24,810 bases of DNA from Desulfarculales bacterium UBA702 (lineage in GTDB: Bacteria > Desulfobacterota > Syntrophobacteria > Syntrophobacterales > Syntrophobacteraceae). Below are positions 22,777 through 24,810 of the stretch, piece after piece. Position 1 is the first letter of the stretch. Each line of letters starts with the position of its first letter. Location: contig DBMI01000102.1 of assembly GCA_002298165.1 (NCBI GenBank), positions 1 through 24,810 on the forward strand. The letters run 5' to 3'. The position numbers were made by a program, and so were the translations under genes. Below the pieces are notes generated by a model. That model worked only from the letters and a program-made list of their open reading frames with translations. It was not told the DNA's origin and made no database searches.

Positions 22777-23640
22777 CTAGAAATTGGCGGTTACATTAAA
22801 TCCGCCGAATACGTGCACGTCTTCCTTATCCCACGAATTGCCGATCAGGTACTTGGATGCAGCATCTGTCAGTGGAAATGCAAGGCCGATCTTGGGACCT
22901 AATGTGACCCACTGATTGATGGGGATCTTCAGCGCGGCGTTGACGGTTCCCGCATGGGGTTCCGAGTAGTCACCGGTGGTTCCAGCAAGATCGAGTACGG
23001 TTTTCACCTTGTCTTCCAGTATAAGGTAGCCGAAGCTTGCCCCAAGGTCCAGGCTCATGCCCTCAATGTAGCCAAGCGGAATGCTTTTGGTGATGTCGAG
23101 TTGAAACCACCAGCCCGGATAGTGGGCCACTTCCCTGTACATGGTGAAGGCCGTTGTGAACCAGGGGAGGGTATACGATGCTCCGCCGAATACCTCGAAG
23201 GCATCCCACTGGGCGTAATCAAGCCGGTAGTAGACTGTTCCCGCAGTTGCCGAAAAATTCGGGAAAAGCTCGCGGGTGTACGAAAACGTGAAGTCGTTTT
23301 CGTTGCACCGGAAATCGCCCTGGTGTGTAAGCGGGATATTAGGATTATGGGTTCTCTGGGCAGTATCCATATTGCTCCAGATATTCGCTGTAAATCCGTA
23401 CAAGGTTAATGAGACCGATGGTTGAAATACTGCGCTGTCCCCCTTGCTTACCGCCAGCCCGCGAAAGACGTACTGGTTCAGAACGTCGAGGCTTGCGGTA
23501 AACGGTTTAGGTGCTTCAGCCGGCTTTGGCGACTGCGGTGCCGACTCCTCTGCTCCCGCGGGAATGAATCCTGAAAATACCAGGAACAAGAAAATAACAG
23601 TGCAGATAAGCAGCTTCCTGTTTGAAATGGAAAATTTCAT
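22777..23640 (-). CDS. Outer-membrane beta-barrel protein, TorF/Gcw_chp-like
   Basis: From the ATG at 23640 (AAAAGGGG six bases upstream) the 287-aa protein has a signal peptide (LLICTVIFLFLVFSGFIPAGAEE) and a short Pro/Ala/Lys linker. Alternating hydrophobic-aromatic strands follow, and the last residue is Phe, as usual for outer-membrane barrels recognised by BamA. The start of the barrel, FTASLDVLNQYVFRGLAVSKG and IWSNMDT, recalls the TorF/Gcw_chp family of uncharacterised barrel proteins. That match is by eye and tentative. The substrate is unknown. It is transcribed alone and ends at a hairpin. The upstream in-frame start at 23688 would put 16 extra residues before the signal and is unlikely. 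Confidence 0.82.
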   Translation of the reverse strand: MKFSISNRKLLICTVIFLFLVFSGFIPAGAEESAPQSPKPAEAPKPFTASLDVLNQYVFRGLAVSKGDSAVFQPSVSLTLYGFTANIWSNMDTAQRTHNPNIPLTHQGDFRCNENDFTFSYTRELFPNFSATAGTVYYRLDYAQWDAFEVFGGASYTLPWFTTAFTMYREVAHYPGWWFQLDITKSIPLGYIEGMSLDLGASFGYLILEDKVKTVLDLAGTTGDYSEPHAGTVNAALKIPINQWVTLGPKIGLAFPLTDAASKYLIGNSWDKEDVHVFGGFNVTANF

Positions 23641-24195
23641 GAAAAACCCCTTTTGGATGTTAGAAATTCGAAACCAGTACTCTCTCAAATCCTCCCTATC
23701 TCAAATCCCATTGATAATCACAACAAGTCCCTTATCCCCCAGGCATTAATGGTAAAGACCAGCAATTCTGCCTCAGGTTTGGCTGATGACATTGGCAAAG
23801 TTTCAGATGGGAAGCAAGTTTATTCTTGAGCAGATTTTGGGCCATACCCGCGATCAAAGTGATTAAAACAGGAGGGATTGGGCGCTACGGTGATCATTTC
23901 AGTTCTAAATGCCCGAATTTCCTGGTGCTAAAAAATACCTATATTAAGATCTAATCAGAGGATTAGCGTCATTGACGCAATTATCGTTGCCGGATTTTCA
24001 ACGTTTTTGTTCAATATACAATAAATAATGCGATCTATAGGAACATTTATGGTACACGAAAAACCCGCGAGCGTAGGGCCGATAAGAGCATAAAGCAGGA
24101 AAGTCCTTCTCGCGGGGTGCTGCGCAATTTACCTTAACCGGAATTTTAGATTTAAATCCGCTCCGCATTCGGAGCACAGACCGGGAGTGGCGAAA
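23641..24195. other. Roughly 550-bp non-coding stretch with hairpins
   Basis: I see no gene. Structures include two adjoining small hairpins (CTAATC-agag-GATTAG at 23951-23966, GCGTC-att-GACGC at 23966-23978) and a larger 8-bp-stem hairpin at 24064-24116. The G+C content appears lower than in the coding parts. Promoters for the leftward barrel gene and the rightward orphan gene should be here, but I could not place them confidently. Confidence 0.6.
24064..24116 (+). other. Stem-loop upstream of the orphan gene
   Basis: CCCGCGAG (24064-24071) and CTCGCGGG (24109-24116) enclose 37 bases that themselves contain AGGA/TCCT. The stem lies 80 bp before the next gene and lacks a T-run. It matches no riboswitch that I know; it may be an mRNA leader structure or a repeat. 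Confidence 0.4.
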
Positions 24196-24618
24196 ATGGA
24201 CGAGAAGGAGATTCTGGACGAACTGACCGAGCATTTCTATCAGGGATGGGACGTTATGCCCACGGGCGGCGGATTTCTCGTGATTACGGACTGGGTCTTG
24301 CCCGGCGGAGAGCGCATTGAAATTCACATCAGAAGGGTCGGCGATAGAGAGGACCTTTTTGTGGTAAGTGATGGGGGGGAACTGATAAATTTTCTTTTTT
24401 CCCAAAGTATCGATCTCGGGAAAGACCCCGAGAGCAAAAAGCTTCTCGAAGGGATTGCTGAAAAGCATTCGATTAAGATTGTCGATTACCAGTTTGCAAG
24501 AGGCGCCGGCGAGTCCGACATCGCCCAGGCAATAAGGGGCATGCTCGAAGCCATAAAAGAGGCATCCTTCATGCTGTGGCACAAGGTGGCGCAAAAGCCT
24601 TCCGATGCGGTGCATTGA
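24196..24618 (+). CDS. DUF1828-like protein of unknown function
   Basis: The 140-aa soluble protein shows a short beta-rich pattern: GGGFLVITDWVLPGGERIEIHI, then LFVVSDGGELINFLFSQSID, then SKKLLEGIAEKHSIK. A helical end follows (AIRGMLEAIKEASFML). The VSDGGE-L pattern followed by a helix and a second small domain recalls DUF1828 (SDDGET-L in typical members), which has no defined function. The assignment is by eye. I chose the ATG at 24196 because GGGAG lies 8-9 bases upstream; a GTG at 24187 would add MAK. It stands alone between hairpins and a dispersed repeat. A longer antisense frame exists but lacks any domain. Confidence 0.65.
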   Translation: MDEKEILDELTEHFYQGWDVMPTGGGFLVITDWVLPGGERIEIHIRRVGDREDLFVVSDGGELINFLFSQSIDLGKDPESKKLLEGIAEKHSIKIVDYQFARGAGESDIAQAIRGMLEAIKEASFMLWHKVAQKPSDAVH

Positions 24619-24703
24619 TTGAACAGATGTCGGGTGTCGGATGGCGGAATATGGATGCAATAAGACCAGAACACTAACAAGCGAAGGGTGGGCACAGGTT
24701 TGA

Positions 24704-24810
24704 GGGTGTTGCCCAAACAAGCTGCGATGCGAATTCCCCTCCCTTGATGGGAGGGGCTAGGGGAGGGTGACGAAAAAGGTCTAAGAATTTCAACCCCCTC
24801 CCCCAACCCC
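24704..24810. mobile_element. MITE-like element, copy 3 (cut by window end)
   Basis: It begins GGGTGTTGCCCAAA (one mismatch to the terminal repeat) and continues like 5756-5866 in the same orientation: GGGAGGGGCTAGGGGAGGGT, then GGTCTAAGAATTTCAA, then CCCCCTCCCCCAACCCC at the last base. The right end lies outside the window. Confidence 0.7.

Noticed and set aside
19478..24145. Identical 14-mer CCTTAACCGGAATT upstream of the glycosylase and orphan genes
   Set aside because: In 25 kb about one such 14-base match is expected by chance, and the surrounding bases differ, so it is not evidence of a shared operator.
23998..24720. 240-aa frame antisense to the DUF1828-like gene
   Set aside because: Longer than the plus-strand gene, but it runs through a hairpin and has many Cys, His and Arg residues, no domain and no ribosome site; the plus-strand protein has a plausible domain and start.
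1..24810. CRISPR array, rRNA, tRNA or phage genes
   Set aside because: I saw no regularly spaced direct repeats, no tRNA-like GTTCGAATCC arms in intergenic DNA, and no integrase or capsid-type proteins.

Overview
The window is chromosomal DNA of a Gram-negative bacterium with fairly high G+C content. The coding content fits Desulfobacterota (former Deltaproteobacteria), plausibly near Syntrophobacter. This rests on the dcw gene order, a meso-DAP type MurE, an outer-membrane barrel protein, a c-heme chemoreceptor and a tetraheme cytochrome. The taxonomic call is inference; no rRNA or tRNA gene was recognised.

Region 1 (about 1-1200) holds no credible gene. It is packed with dispersed repeats and hairpins and ends in a strong intrinsic terminator for the leftward operon. 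Region 2 (about 1204-17762, minus strand) is a division and cell wall (dcw) operon. Read in transcription order it is mraZ, rsmH, a 44-codon membrane ORF, ftsL, ftsI, murE, murF, murD, ftsW, murC, murB, ftsQ, ftsA, ftsZ. A near-consensus sigma70 promoter and four 10-bp-spaced MraZ boxes lie at its head. The genes make UDP-MurNAc-pentapeptide (MurB, C, D, E, F), polymerise and cross-link septal peptidoglycan (FtsW, FtsI) and build the Z ring (FtsZ, FtsA, FtsQ, FtsL). The two genes for the lipid I and lipid II steps, mraY and murG, are absent from their usual places, and the genes on either side overlap instead. A MITE-like repeat sits between murC and murB.

Region 3 (about 17763-20346, plus strand) starts with a structured leader with a terminator-like hairpin and a 68-aa hypothetical gene. 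Next come a short protein that duplicates the C-terminal domain of the neighbouring MerR regulator, that MerR regulator, and an Fpg/Nei-type DNA glycosylase. Region 4 (about 20378-23640, minus strand) has a secreted tetraheme cytochrome c translationally coupled (ATGA overlap) to a methyl-accepting chemotaxis protein whose periplasmic domain carries a CxxCH heme site, and, transcribed separately, an outer-membrane barrel protein. Region 5 (about 23641-24810) is a roughly 550-bp non-coding stretch with hairpins, a DUF1828-like orphan gene, and another copy of the dispersed repeat cut off by the window end.

The strongest leads are the paired absence of mraY and murG, the small membrane ORF coupled to ftsL, the stand-alone MerR effector-domain paralogue, the cytochrome/heme-chemoreceptor pair, and the repeat family with G-quadruplex potential inside the dcw transcript.
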